Source: a virus. From it: a DNA stretch of 29,469 nt. The stretch is taken from the IMG/VR virus record IMGVR_UViG_3300001846_000250, positions 1-29,469 of that record, one strand, 5' to 3'. The notes under the pieces were generated by a model that saw only the letters and a program-made list of their open reading frames with translations, searched no databases and was not told where the DNA came from. Made by a program: the position numbers and the translations under genes. Positions 7,254 to 15,160 of the stretch are shown piece after piece; position 1 is the first letter of the stretch; the number at the start of each line of letters is the position of its first letter.

Positions 7254-9707
7254 TCAGTTCAGGAGAAGTGGCAAGCCATAGACCTGAGTAGGTCCGACAC
7301 TGCAACCAACTGTCATAATACCAGTTCCGACGCTGTAAGAAGCGAGACCAGTAGTGACTTGGTTGACAATAGCACCCTGACCACCATTACAGAACTCACC
7401 GATTCCACCAGCAGCAGTGTTGACCATCGTAACGTGACCGCCAGAAGTTCCGTTAACAATATCAACGATACCCCCAGGAATAGTCTTACACTCAGTAATA
7501 CGGATGTGTGCTGCAGGGAGAGGACTGGTTCCAATACCAGTTCCGCAAATAGTGATGTCTGGACCCTTGATCATTGTCAAACGACCAGTCATCGAAAGGG
7601 GATTCACATTCAACATACCAATAAGTCCGAAATGAACGTTATTGATAAACTCGGATTTCCAAGCACATTCATTGATGATCTCACCAGAGATAGAGTTCAT
7701 CAAAGAAGATGCTTTGATTGTTGCTGCTGTGGCATTCAGATCGAGATTGCTGAGTGCACTCAGTTGAATATTTGCAGCCTGTATCTTCCAGTCACCCTCA
7801 TAGTTCTGATCATAATCTGATGAGAATGTCTGTGCTGCTTTCTTCTGTTTTGCCTCACCTGTAGGTTCGCCAGTATTAGGATCAGTTTCAACACCCTGAG
7901 AGATATGAAGGTTTTGTGTACCCAAGATCTCCAGGTTGAAATCACCCATAACCTTCAAGGTGAAATCACCTTCAACAGTCAGTGCGTGATTGCCCTTAAT
8001 TGTTTGGCACTTATCCCGTCCAATAATAGAGGTTTCGTTGCCAGGAATATTCGTGTGCTGGTCACCCAGAGAAGTTGCAATTGTTGTTTGTCCGCCTGCG
8101 TGAGAAACAATAGTCTTCTCCTTCCCCTTGGTGTTATCTTGAATGACCGAAGCGCCATTCATAAACGTCGTTGCTTGGATCGAATATGGATCTAAGTTAT
8201 CATAAAGGGAAGAAAAATAGTCCAGATTGGATTGAATTTGTCCTCCACCACCCACATCAAGTGTAATCTGCTGTTGGAGGAATTCAGGTACTGATGTACA
8301 CGTTGACGTTCCTAATAGTGGTAACCAGAATTTAACTTTCGATCCAGCAAGTTTTCGTCCACAATCATTCTTAAAGAGAGCAGCAAGAATACCAAGAAGA
8401 ATATTGATCAGATTACCCCAGTCAACTTTGGAGAAATCAAAACTAAACAACGAATTCAGACCTTCCTTCAATTTCCCTGCAGCACCTGCTGCTTGCTTAG
8501 CAACGGAGATGGCAGCAGCAATTTTTTGAGCAATGGCAGTAACCTTTGCCATCGATGCCTGAACTTTTTGCAGAACAGCATTGACAGTGTTATTCACTGC
8601 ATCAGACAAACCACCAACAACTTTGGTAACAACGGTACTAGCAATCGTGTTGGCAAAACCACTCACATCACCAAGAGCAGAACGAATTGTACCAATAATG
8701 TGCTGTGCTTCAAAATTGCAGAATAGACTCGTGATAAACTCGGATAATTTAAGCAGTGAGTTAATAATGCCAAGAGGAATAATGCTTCCAATTGCCTTGA
8801 GAACCGAATTCAACAGTTTTTCAATTCCCTGAGCAAGAATACTCTTCAAGGAAGACAGAATACCACTGATACCATTAGAAATTGCCTGCTTAATTGTTGC
8901 AAGTCTTTCACTGATAATATTATTTCTAACTTTCTGTCCAGTAATGAGTGACACAAGGTTACCATCCTTTCCTTGTGCAAGAGACCCTGCAAGTTGCCCA
9001 AACTCCGTGAGCATACGTTGCAAATCTCTTTCAAAACCTTCACCACTAGGACCATTCAAACCATCAGCAACACCCTGCGCTTCAGCGGGGACTTTCTTTG
9101 GGTTTGTTGTTGGGTTAGCAGGAGCACCAACTTCTGCCTTAGAGATAACACCACGAGACTTCTCTTCACCACCATTCTCGTCACCAGCTGTCGTTGTACC
9201 AACAACGTTCATTGGGTGACCACCATTCACCACCGTACCTTGTACGTTTTTTGCCTGGGGTGGCATCTGCTCCGTAGGTGCTTCATCCGCTGCAGCAACT
9301 GTAGTGGGACCAACTTCAGTTGATGTACTAGGACTAGAATCGGATGCCTTTGCATCATCCAGATTCTTGAATCCACGAATGGATCCCATAACGACAGGAA
9401 GTTGTGCTTCCTCACCATCTAAGAAGAAACCAATGACAGTTGCACCAACTTGCAGTTCGGACTTGGTACCAGTGTTCTTAATACCTGCCTGATCAGTAGG
9501 CAGCATTGGAACTGCCCACGGAAGATCTGACGTTGGCACGTCATCCAAATAAGATGCTTCTCCAGATCCAGTATACCAACCAATGATCCTAACTTTTACA
9601 CGACCCAAAAGTTGAGGATCTTTAATAGACTCGACTTCACCTACCCACCAGGTGAACCCGTCGCGTCCCATCACATCAGATTTTCCAATTGCAGTAGAAG
9701 CTGTCAC
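7254..9707 (-). CDS. gp5: gp5-like baseplate hub / central spike protein
   Basis: An 817-residue protein. Residues 15-115 form the gp5/VgrG OB-fold (FTWWVGEVESIKDPQLLGRV near the start, then LPWAVPMLP, VGATVIGFFLDGEE, PVVMGSIRGF). Residues about 125-220 are a Pro/Thr/Gly linker, and 220-440 are a long Ala/Ile/Leu helical region. From about 520 on come repeated short strands (KGKEKTIVSHAGGQTTI, NHALTVEGDFTLKVMGDF) expected of the trimeric beta-helix spike. T4 gp5 has a lysozyme domain between OB-fold and spike; I see no lysozyme motif here. The frame starts with GTG 9707, about 20 bases after the predicted late transcript start. ATG 9671 is an alternative. Confidence 0.88.
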   Translation of the reverse strand: MTASTAIGKSDVMGRDGFTWWVGEVESIKDPQLLGRVKVRIIGWYTGSGEASYLDDVPTSDLPWAVPMLPTDQAGIKNTGTKSELQVGATVIGFFLDGEEAQLPVVMGSIRGFKNLDDAKASDSSPSTSTEVGPTTVAAADEAPTEQMPPQAKNVQGTVVNGGHPMNVVGTTTAGDENGGEEKSRGVISKAEVGAPANPTTNPKKVPAEAQGVADGLNGPSGEGFERDLQRMLTEFGQLAGSLAQGKDGNLVSLITGQKVRNNIISERLATIKQAISNGISGILSSLKSILAQGIEKLLNSVLKAIGSIIPLGIINSLLKLSEFITSLFCNFEAQHIIGTIRSALGDVSGFANTIASTVVTKVVGGLSDAVNNTVNAVLQKVQASMAKVTAIAQKIAAAISVAKQAAGAAGKLKEGLNSLFSFDFSKVDWGNLINILLGILAALFKNDCGRKLAGSKVKFWLPLLGTSTCTSVPEFLQQQITLDVGGGGQIQSNLDYFSSLYDNLDPYSIQATTFMNGASVIQDNTKGKEKTIVSHAGGQTTIATSLGDQHTNIPGNETSIIGRDKCQTIKGNHALTVEGDFTLKVMGDFNLEILGTQNLHISQGVETDPNTGEPTGEAKQKKAAQTFSSDYDQNYEGDWKIQAANIQLSALSNLDLNATAATIKASSLMNSISGEIINECAWKSEFINNVHFGLIGMLNVNPLSMTGRLTMIKGPDITICGTGIGTSPLPAAHIRITECKTIPGGIVDIVNGTSGGHVTMVNTAAGGIGEFCNGGQGAIVNQVTTGLASYSVGTGIMTVGCSVGPTQVYGLPLLLN

Positions 9708-9731
9708 AATACGTCTATATTTTCCGTATGG

Positions 9732-9929
9732 TTATTTATCCAATTGCCTCAAGTATTCTTTCTCTTGCTGATAAGGATGCGTTTTGCCCGACCAGATCTC
9801 ATAACCTTCTACAAGATCTGGAATCAACCACTGGTCAACACGGTAACAATACTTCCAGTTGACAGGTTGAATACAATTCATCACGACAACTTGAAAGAAT
9901 GCTACTAGGTGAATCCAGAAACTATACAT
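9732..9929 (-). CDS. small protein with N-terminal hydrophobic segment
   Basis: A 65-residue protein whose first 18 residues (MYSFWIHLVAFFQVVVMN) are hydrophobic enough for a membrane anchor or uncleaved signal. A Trp/Tyr-rich soluble tail follows (WKYCYRVDQWLIPDL). It starts one base inside the stop of the HExxH protein gene (TAATG), so the two are probably co-translated. Its stop region carries the gp5 promoter. No family is recognised. Confidence 0.65.
   Translation of the reverse strand: MYSFWIHLVAFFQVVVMNCIQPVNWKYCYRVDQWLIPDLVEGYEIWSGKTHPYQQEKEYLRQLDK
9733..9740 (-). promoter_or_regulatory. putative late promoter GATAAATA for gp5
   Basis: The minus strand reads GATAAATAACC about 26 bases before the gp5 start. 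It differs from TATAAATA by the first base and overlaps the last codons and TAA stop of the upstream gene. Confidence 0.6.
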
Positions 9930-10615
9930 TACTTTTTAATGAATCCCTCTTCTTCTAACCATTTTCGGGTCAGTGGAGTAATTTCATAATCAGTCCACAT
10001 AGTACCAGCAGCACAAGATTTAAGTGCTTTCATAGTCATATTCTCAGTCTTTCCTGCCCACATTGCTTCTGCCTCCCAGGGAACTGCAGATGCTGGATAA
10101 GTCTTTTCTGCAATCTCACGCCACAGAGGAGGAACATCTTCCTCATTGTGAATGATAGCAATCATACTATTCTTGATGCTACCTGCCATACAGTCTTGTG
10201 CAGCGTGCCACCCTTCGTGACGCATTACACTCATCAAAGTACCATAACGTTTGACAAGTGTAGCATTAAGATAGAAGTTATTGCTGACAGTATGATAGAC
10301 ACCACGATGACCAGGGGGAAAATACTTCTCGGGTGCGATGAATACTTTGACCCCAACCTTATCCAATGCCGTCATCATTTCATTGAACTCAGTATATACT
10401 GGGTCCATCATTCCCATCTTTTTGTAGTATTTACCTACATCTTTAGCATTCTTGATTTGCACAACCCCTTCAGTACATTCTCGCAGAATCATACAACCCA
10501 TAGCATCATAGGTATACCAACCTTTAGTTGGTTCTGCATTTGCAGCAATGAATGATCCGTGAGCAGCGCCCAAAAGAGCCCCCGCAATAAGGGCATCACG
10601 AAGAGTATCAAGCAT
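9929..10615 (-). CDS. putative secreted zinc metalloprotease (HExxH)
   Basis: A 228-residue protein with an N-terminal stretch, residues 1-27 (LIAGALLGAAHGSFIAANA), that looks like a signal peptide or anchor with an Ala-rich cleavage region. HEGWH at residues 133-137 is a canonical HExxH zinc-peptidase motif in a helix (SVMRHEGWHAAQ). A downstream acidic run (PWEAEAMWAG) could supply the third ligand. I chose ATG 10615, which has AGGATGGA just upstream and overlaps the oxygenase gene by 8 bases. Peptidase activity is inferred from the motif. Export would place it in the periplasm or membrane, where a part in lysis or envelope remodelling is possible. Confidence 0.7.
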   Translation of the reverse strand: MLDTLRDALIAGALLGAAHGSFIAANAEPTKGWYTYDAMGCMILRECTEGVVQIKNAKDVGKYYKKMGMMDPVYTEFNEMMTALDKVGVKVFIAPEKYFPPGHRGVYHTVSNNFYLNATLVKRYGTLMSVMRHEGWHAAQDCMAGSIKNSMIAIIHNEEDVPPLWREIAEKTYPASAVPWEAEAMWAGKTENMTMKALKSCAAGTMWTDYEITPLTRKWLEEEGFIKK

Positions 10616-11171
10616 AAGAAATCCATCCTGTGACAATCATTTTCTCCTCTGTAGGAGCAGGAACACCGTGGTGAATATGTGTCCAGTCAACTGGCCAAAT
10701 CAAGGTCAAACCCTTTTCGGGTTGAATAGTAAGATCTTGGTGAACCCACTGTGTTTCACCACCTTCTTCCACGTCATTCAAATAAGTCATCCAAGTCAGA
10801 TGACGGAACGATGTGGTTTTATTTGACCCAACACGCTCACAATGTGGTTGGGAGAATGCTTGACCTGGTGCATAATGTTGAATATTGAATGGTTCGATCA
10901 CTTCAAGATCTGCCATTTTTGCCCAGGGATATTGTTCAACATAGAGTTGAATACACGCCTGAACTTCATTCAGATATGAAACGATTCGTGAATCTTTAAT
11001 CCACGACGGCACTGCCATATCAGTGGAGTTTTTGATCAACGGATCAATCCCACCACTATATTCGCCAGGAACTTTTTCAAGATAATCACAAGTGTTCCAG
11101 AAGTCGATTACCCCATCGATAACCTCTTCTTTCATTTTGCCACCTGCAATGAAAGATTGTACTGCAGTCAT
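10608..11171 (-). CDS. 2OG-Fe(II) oxygenase, prolyl-hydroxylase-like
   Basis: A 187-residue protein with the double-stranded beta-helix core of 2-oxoglutarate/Fe(II) dioxygenases. The iron triad is read as His110-x-Glu112 (QPHCERV) and a distal His at 165-168 (WTHIHHGVPAP), with Lys177 (EEKMIVTGW) as the likely 2-oxoglutarate-binding residue. The family's GGET turn is at 137-140. The HxE rather than HxD first motif is within the known variation. Such genes recur in cyanophage genomes; substrates are mostly unknown. It lies between cp12 and the metalloprotease gene in an accessory cassette. Confidence 0.85.
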   Translation of the reverse strand: MTAVQSFIAGGKMKEEVIDGVIDFWNTCDYLEKVPGEYSGGIDPLIKNSTDMAVPSWIKDSRIVSYLNEVQACIQLYVEQYPWAKMADLEVIEPFNIQHYAPGQAFSQPHCERVGSNKTTSFRHLTWMTYLNDVEEGGETQWVHQDLTIQPEKGLTLIWPVDWTHIHHGVPAPTEEKMIVTGWISYA

Positions 11172-11187
11172 AATTAAATACTAAAAA

Positions 11188-11400
11188 TCAGTCGTCGTAT
11201 ACTAGGCACTCAGGTGCACTCGGGTTATTATCGCAATACAATTCCAGGGATGTGGGATCGTGATGATCTTCGGGATGGCGCTCAGCGTATGCCTCAAGTT
11301 CTTCCAGTTCGCCTTCAATATGGCGGCGACGTTGTGCAGAAATTGTAGGATCGGCAAGTTCTTGCCTATCGGCTTCGATGTGTTGTTCGATGTTTTCCAT
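11188..11400 (-). CDS. cp12: CP12-like Calvin-cycle regulator
   Basis: A 70-residue acidic protein. The C-terminus LELYCDNNPSAPECLVYDD carries the CP12 C-x8-C pair (Cys56, Cys65) and its conserved Y-[DE]-D end. The central helix GELEELEAYAERH corresponds to the AWDxVEELxAExxH core, with the AWD part lost. There is no N-terminal cysteine pair. In cyanobacteria CP12 ties up GAPDH and phosphoribulokinase. Phage CP12 is known from cyanomyoviruses and is thought to slow the Calvin cycle so that NADPH goes to nucleotide synthesis. The C-terminal loop, which binds GAPDH, is intact, whereas the half associated with phosphoribulokinase is altered. It is 2 bases downstream of the hub gene. Confidence 0.92.
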   Translation of the reverse strand: MENIEQHIEADRQELADPTISAQRRRHIEGELEELEAYAERHPEDHHDPTSLELYCDNNPSAPECLVYDD

Positions 11401-11402
11401 TT

Positions 11403-12773
11403 TTACCTGCTAGAAATACTGTCTTTACAGAGATTTAGGTGAGTTGTAATACCCTCTGGAGTATACGAATGAGTTAACCCCTTGATAAGGTAATATCCCG
11501 AATAGGTAGGATCGAGTTCGACACGATTTGTATCTTGCCCCGATTGAGGAATTTCCAATTCAATGATCCTGCCTGCTTCCAATACTACATTACCTGGTAC
11601 CACGATGTCAAGTGTGATCGCATTCAGCAATTGCCATCTAGAGAAACTATAGGCACTTGCAGACAATGTGTCAACGTCCATATTCTGAGCATTGGCAGAA
11701 GAATCTCCAACAGATGATGAATTCTTCATTCCAGGTAGAGCACGAATTTTCATCCGTGTTGGAACCTTATCCGAAAAATATGTTTGATCGATTTTGGGAA
11801 ATGGGAACGATTCATTCAAAATACACCCCTTTCCCTTAGCCAAACCAAACACATTCAACAGACTCATATTGACAGGTGGTTTGATAGATCCTGTCGGACC
11901 ATCTTTACCCTGACCACCACCACTATTAGGCAAAGCACCACTTGTAAGTGCGGGTGCCTTAATTCCAATAACCGTATTACTATATGCACCTGTTCTCATT
12001 TTTTCCAGGTGGTTAGCACGAGCAGGAAAACTAATACTCTCTACTTTGAATAGGTTAACGTCCGCATTTCCAACGTTTGCCTGCTCATATCTATACTTTA
12101 GTATATTCTTCTTGTTTTCACTACTGCAGAGGTGATCAATAGTGACAAAATTGAATGCGGATTGAGTTTCATAAAACAAATATCCAGCAAGACCCTTCGA
12201 TCCACTCACACATTTGTCGCTGACATATGAGATGACATCAAACGGTCTCCAAGTTGGTGCAATAAAATTCAGGTTACCTCTAGTATCCTCAAAATTCAAA
12301 GATCTATCATTGGAAACGTTGAGATAGTCTTTCAAAACTTTACGAACAGTCTGACTTGCAGGCACTCCCATAAATGATTTGAAAACCTTCTTAGACTCAT
12401 TCGTAATCATATGAGGAGAAACCGTATACAGAATATACTGAACTGCTCTCTCACTCTTGGTAATCTCACCAATTTTGAATATTTGCTGTTTTATTTTCAA
12501 CGTCTTACCCGTCGCCTGCATCGACTCAATCTCAATTTCGATGATTTCATTACCATTCAATCCAGTAATCAGGTCAATAGTATCACCAATCATAAACTCG
12601 CATCGGATAGAGGGTGCATCAATAGACTCAATGTAATTAAATGCAGAGCATAGTTTTTGAATATTGATAGACGACTGATTTCCACGAACAGCGTCAAATT
12701 TCGCACTCGCTTGAATCTTTGGATCCAATTGAATCACAAAGTCTTTAATAGTATAACCTTTTGCCTGTTCCAT
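11403..12773 (-). CDS. gp27: baseplate hub protein, gp27-like
   Basis: A 456-residue protein with features of contractile-tail hub proteins of the gp27/gpD type. There is a tandem beta-domain (IRCEFMIGDTIDLI, then LKIKQQIFKIGEI), a QTVRKVLKDYL helix, the NFIAPTWRPFDVISYVSDKC block and a GYLFYETQSAFNFVTIDHL strand pair. T4 gp27 (391 residues) forms the trimer that connects the gp5 spike to the tail tube. The start is TGATG-coupled to the preceding 795-residue hub protein. Assignment rests on motif pattern and position in the hub operon, not on high identity. Confidence 0.7.
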   Translation of the reverse strand: MEQAKGYTIKDFVIQLDPKIQASAKFDAVRGNQSSINIQKLCSAFNYIESIDAPSIRCEFMIGDTIDLITGLNGNEIIEIEIESMQATGKTLKIKQQIFKIGEITKSERAVQYILYTVSPHMITNESKKVFKSFMGVPASQTVRKVLKDYLNVSNDRSLNFEDTRGNLNFIAPTWRPFDVISYVSDKCVSGSKGLAGYLFYETQSAFNFVTIDHLCSSENKKNILKYRYEQANVGNADVNLFKVESISFPARANHLEKMRTGAYSNTVIGIKAPALTSGALPNSGGGQGKDGPTGSIKPPVNMSLLNVFGLAKGKGCILNESFPFPKIDQTYFSDKVPTRMKIRALPGMKNSSSVGDSSANAQNMDVDTLSASAYSFSRWQLLNAITLDIVVPGNVVLEAGRIIELEIPQSGQDTNRVELDPTYSGYYLIKGLTHSYTPEGITTHLNLCKDSISSR

Positions 12774-15160
12774 CAGAAGAAGTTACTCAATACATTTGAA
12801 AGTTCTGCAGTTCGACCAAACCTGCTTGTCAAGAAACTCGTTGCTGGGTTTTCCTTAGAAGGTAGTGGAATTGGTATCGAAGGTGTAGCAGCGGGTTTAG
12901 TATCAACAGGAAGTTGAATTGCCTGCGCGACTGCCATATCTATAAGATTCTTCAGATCTCCAGATTCAACCTCTGAACTAATCTGCTTAATACGATTCAA
13001 TATACCAGTCAATGCTTGAGCACTCGTATTTGCACTCGCAACGGATGTACTCACTGTGTTATTCATCGATGCAAGCGCATTGCCTGCATAACTCGGCATC
13101 TGTGGACGTGATGCCATTCCACCAATCATATTAGCAGCAACCTTTCCTGCCATACCAAGAATGGAACTGAGACCGATTCCTGGCAACAAACCACCTGCAG
13201 ACTTAAGATAACCTGCAGATGCTGCCTCGTTAATTCTCCTAGATGTCAAACCAGGATCTCTACGAGTATGGGGGGTATCAAATGGTATTACAAATCCCCC
13301 AGCGGATTTCTGTGCCACATATTCTGTTCCGTGTCCGATAAAGTCTATACCTTTACCATTCAGTGAGACAGGATACCCAGACTGAGGTCCACTAATCCAT
13401 CCACCCTTACTCCTTCCTTTGGTTCTTTCAAGAACGGAAAGAGTATCCTGCCAAGTACGATGTGCTTTATTCTTGCCATCACCAGCATAATATGATTTAC
13501 CGTGAGCACCTGCAGGAAGTGCAGCCCACTCCATTGACAAGTTCTTAGCAAACTGCTCTTTTGTAATCTGTCCTGCCTTAAATTTATCAAGTCCACGACG
13601 CTTCAACAGCAGTTGGTAGATATAATCCTGCCCCTTCTTATCAAACTTAAATGTGTTTGGATCTTTACCAGCATTACGAAGGACTTCGGATGCAGTACGC
13701 ATTTGGATCTGATAACGACCCATAGCAAACTGACTACCTTTCTCCTGCGAAAGTTGGGAGATGGTTTTCTTCAGAATAGATTGATCTCTCTTACCACCAA
13801 CCAACATAGTGTAATCATTGCGAGATTCAACCTCGCCAATGAAACTTGCAAGATCTCCTCCTGCTAGACCAGCAGGCAACTCTCCCGCTCTTGCTGGTGT
13901 ACTTCCTGTTAGAGCGTTGACTGCCGTATTTCCTGCAGCATTAAGATCATCACCAACAGAGTCGCCGCCAACCCATTTAAGAACCTGTGTCAGACCCTTA
14001 AGCAGCATAATCAATGGGAAGAATGCAACTTTCCCCATAAATTCAGCAGCTTTCATCAAAGCGGGTAAATGGGGTTTTATAAAATCAACTGCTTTTTGAA
14101 TGACAGGACCCATTTCCTTGAATAGTTCCTTAATAGCATCTCCAAGGGGTTTGAAGAATTTCTCCAGGAACTTCATCACAGTATCGAAGATCTTCTTCAT
14201 TGTTTTGAAGAACTTATCAACGATCGGACCTAAGAATTTACCTGCTTCCTTACCTAAGAATCCACCGAGAGCACTACCGATCATACCACCGATAGGACCA
14301 GCAATATTGTTACCAACCTCACTCAAAAGCATAGCACCGCCAGCAGCGCCTACGCCTGCACCGATTGCTGCTGCTTTACGGTCCTCCTCAGGTATGCTCT
14401 CATCCTCCATTGTGACCTGATATGATCGGAATCCAATGGCACCTGCCATCAAACCACGACCTACAACATTTCCACCAAGGAACTTACCAAGATTGAGAAT
14501 TCCCTTACCAACTAATCCAAGGATTGAGGTAAAGTTTTTAATCGTTCCTGCTGGGTTGGACAAAAATGCCAATCCAAGTAAAGCACCACCAGCAACCAAT
14601 CCAAGTTTGGCAGCACCAGCGATTCTTTTTCCTAATGGACTATTTTCACCAAATGTATCCTCCCAAGCACCAGTAACAAAGTCGGCAATATTAGTAAAAG
14701 TCTCAACCATCCAGTTGAAGAACTTCTTCATTCCATTGACAACATTTTCAATCTTCTTCCTATTATCTGGTTGACTCAACCAGTCAAGGGCACCAAAGAC
14801 AAATAACTTCCCGAAAGTTTCAAGAAGACCTTCTAAGAATCCCTTTGCTCTGCCAGCAATGGCACCCACACCATCTTTGATACTGGACCTAGAACTACCA
14901 CCCTCAATTTTACCTTCTCTTGCTCTATCTGCAGCGAGTTGATTTGCTCTAGCAGCTGCTTGCTGCTGTTGTACTTGCAACTTTTGTTGCTTCAGTAGTG
15001 CTAAACCAATACTATTGACAGTTGCTCCCAGGGAATTAACTGCTTTAATAGTTGTGGCGAAACTGTCACCCGTAATTGTCTTATTGCCAACACTAATCGT
15101 TGCACCACTCTTCTTAGGTGGTGTGAGGTACTTATATAATCTGATTCTTGTCTCTGCCAT
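12773..15160 (-). CDS. hub/tape-measure-like protein with lambda-R-type muramidase domain
   Basis: A 795-residue protein. Residues 60-90 are a Gln/Ala-rich helix (AAARANQLAADRAREGKIE) and 110-135 hold FGALDWLSQPDNRKK. Residues 170-310 are Gly/Ala-rich and hydrophobic, with amphipathic Lys/Phe helices to about 395. Residues 437-580 look like a phage muramidase of the lambda R kind: SFIGEVESRNDYTMLVGG supplies the catalytic-type Glu, GSQFAMGRYQIQMRTASEV matches the family's GRYQ motif, and a C-terminal SMEWAALP segment follows. ATG 15160 forms TGATG with the previous stop. The N-terminal half resembles the neighbouring 795-residue protein, so the two look like paralogues with different hydrolase heads. 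Confidence 0.8.
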   Translation of the reverse strand: MAETRIRLYKYLTPPKKSGATISVGNKTITGDSFATTIKAVNSLGATVNSIGLALLKQQKLQVQQQQAAARANQLAADRAREGKIEGGSSRSSIKDGVGAIAGRAKGFLEGLLETFGKLFVFGALDWLSQPDNRKKIENVVNGMKKFFNWMVETFTNIADFVTGAWEDTFGENSPLGKRIAGAAKLGLVAGGALLGLAFLSNPAGTIKNFTSILGLVGKGILNLGKFLGGNVVGRGLMAGAIGFRSYQVTMEDESIPEEDRKAAAIGAGVGAAGGAMLLSEVGNNIAGPIGGMIGSALGGFLGKEAGKFLGPIVDKFFKTMKKIFDTVMKFLEKFFKPLGDAIKELFKEMGPVIQKAVDFIKPHLPALMKAAEFMGKVAFFPLIMLLKGLTQVLKWVGGDSVGDDLNAAGNTAVNALTGSTPARAGELPAGLAGGDLASFIGEVESRNDYTMLVGGKRDQSILKKTISQLSQEKGSQFAMGRYQIQMRTASEVLRNAGKDPNTFKFDKKGQDYIYQLLLKRRGLDKFKAGQITKEQFAKNLSMEWAALPAGAHGKSYYAGDGKNKAHRTWQDTLSVLERTKGRSKGGWISGPQSGYPVSLNGKGIDFIGHGTEYVAQKSAGGFVIPFDTPHTRRDPGLTSRRINEAASAGYLKSAGGLLPGIGLSSILGMAGKVAANMIGGMASRPQMPSYAGNALASMNNTVSTSVASANTSAQALTGILNRIKQISSEVESGDLKNLIDMAVAQAIQLPVDTKPAATPSIPIPLPSKENPATSFLTSRFGRTAELSNVLSNFF

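Noticed and set aside
7254-9707. Tail lysozyme domain expected in gp5 by analogy with T4
   Set aside because: No lysozyme-like catalytic motif is visible between the OB-fold and the spike, so I did not name gp5 as a lysozyme.
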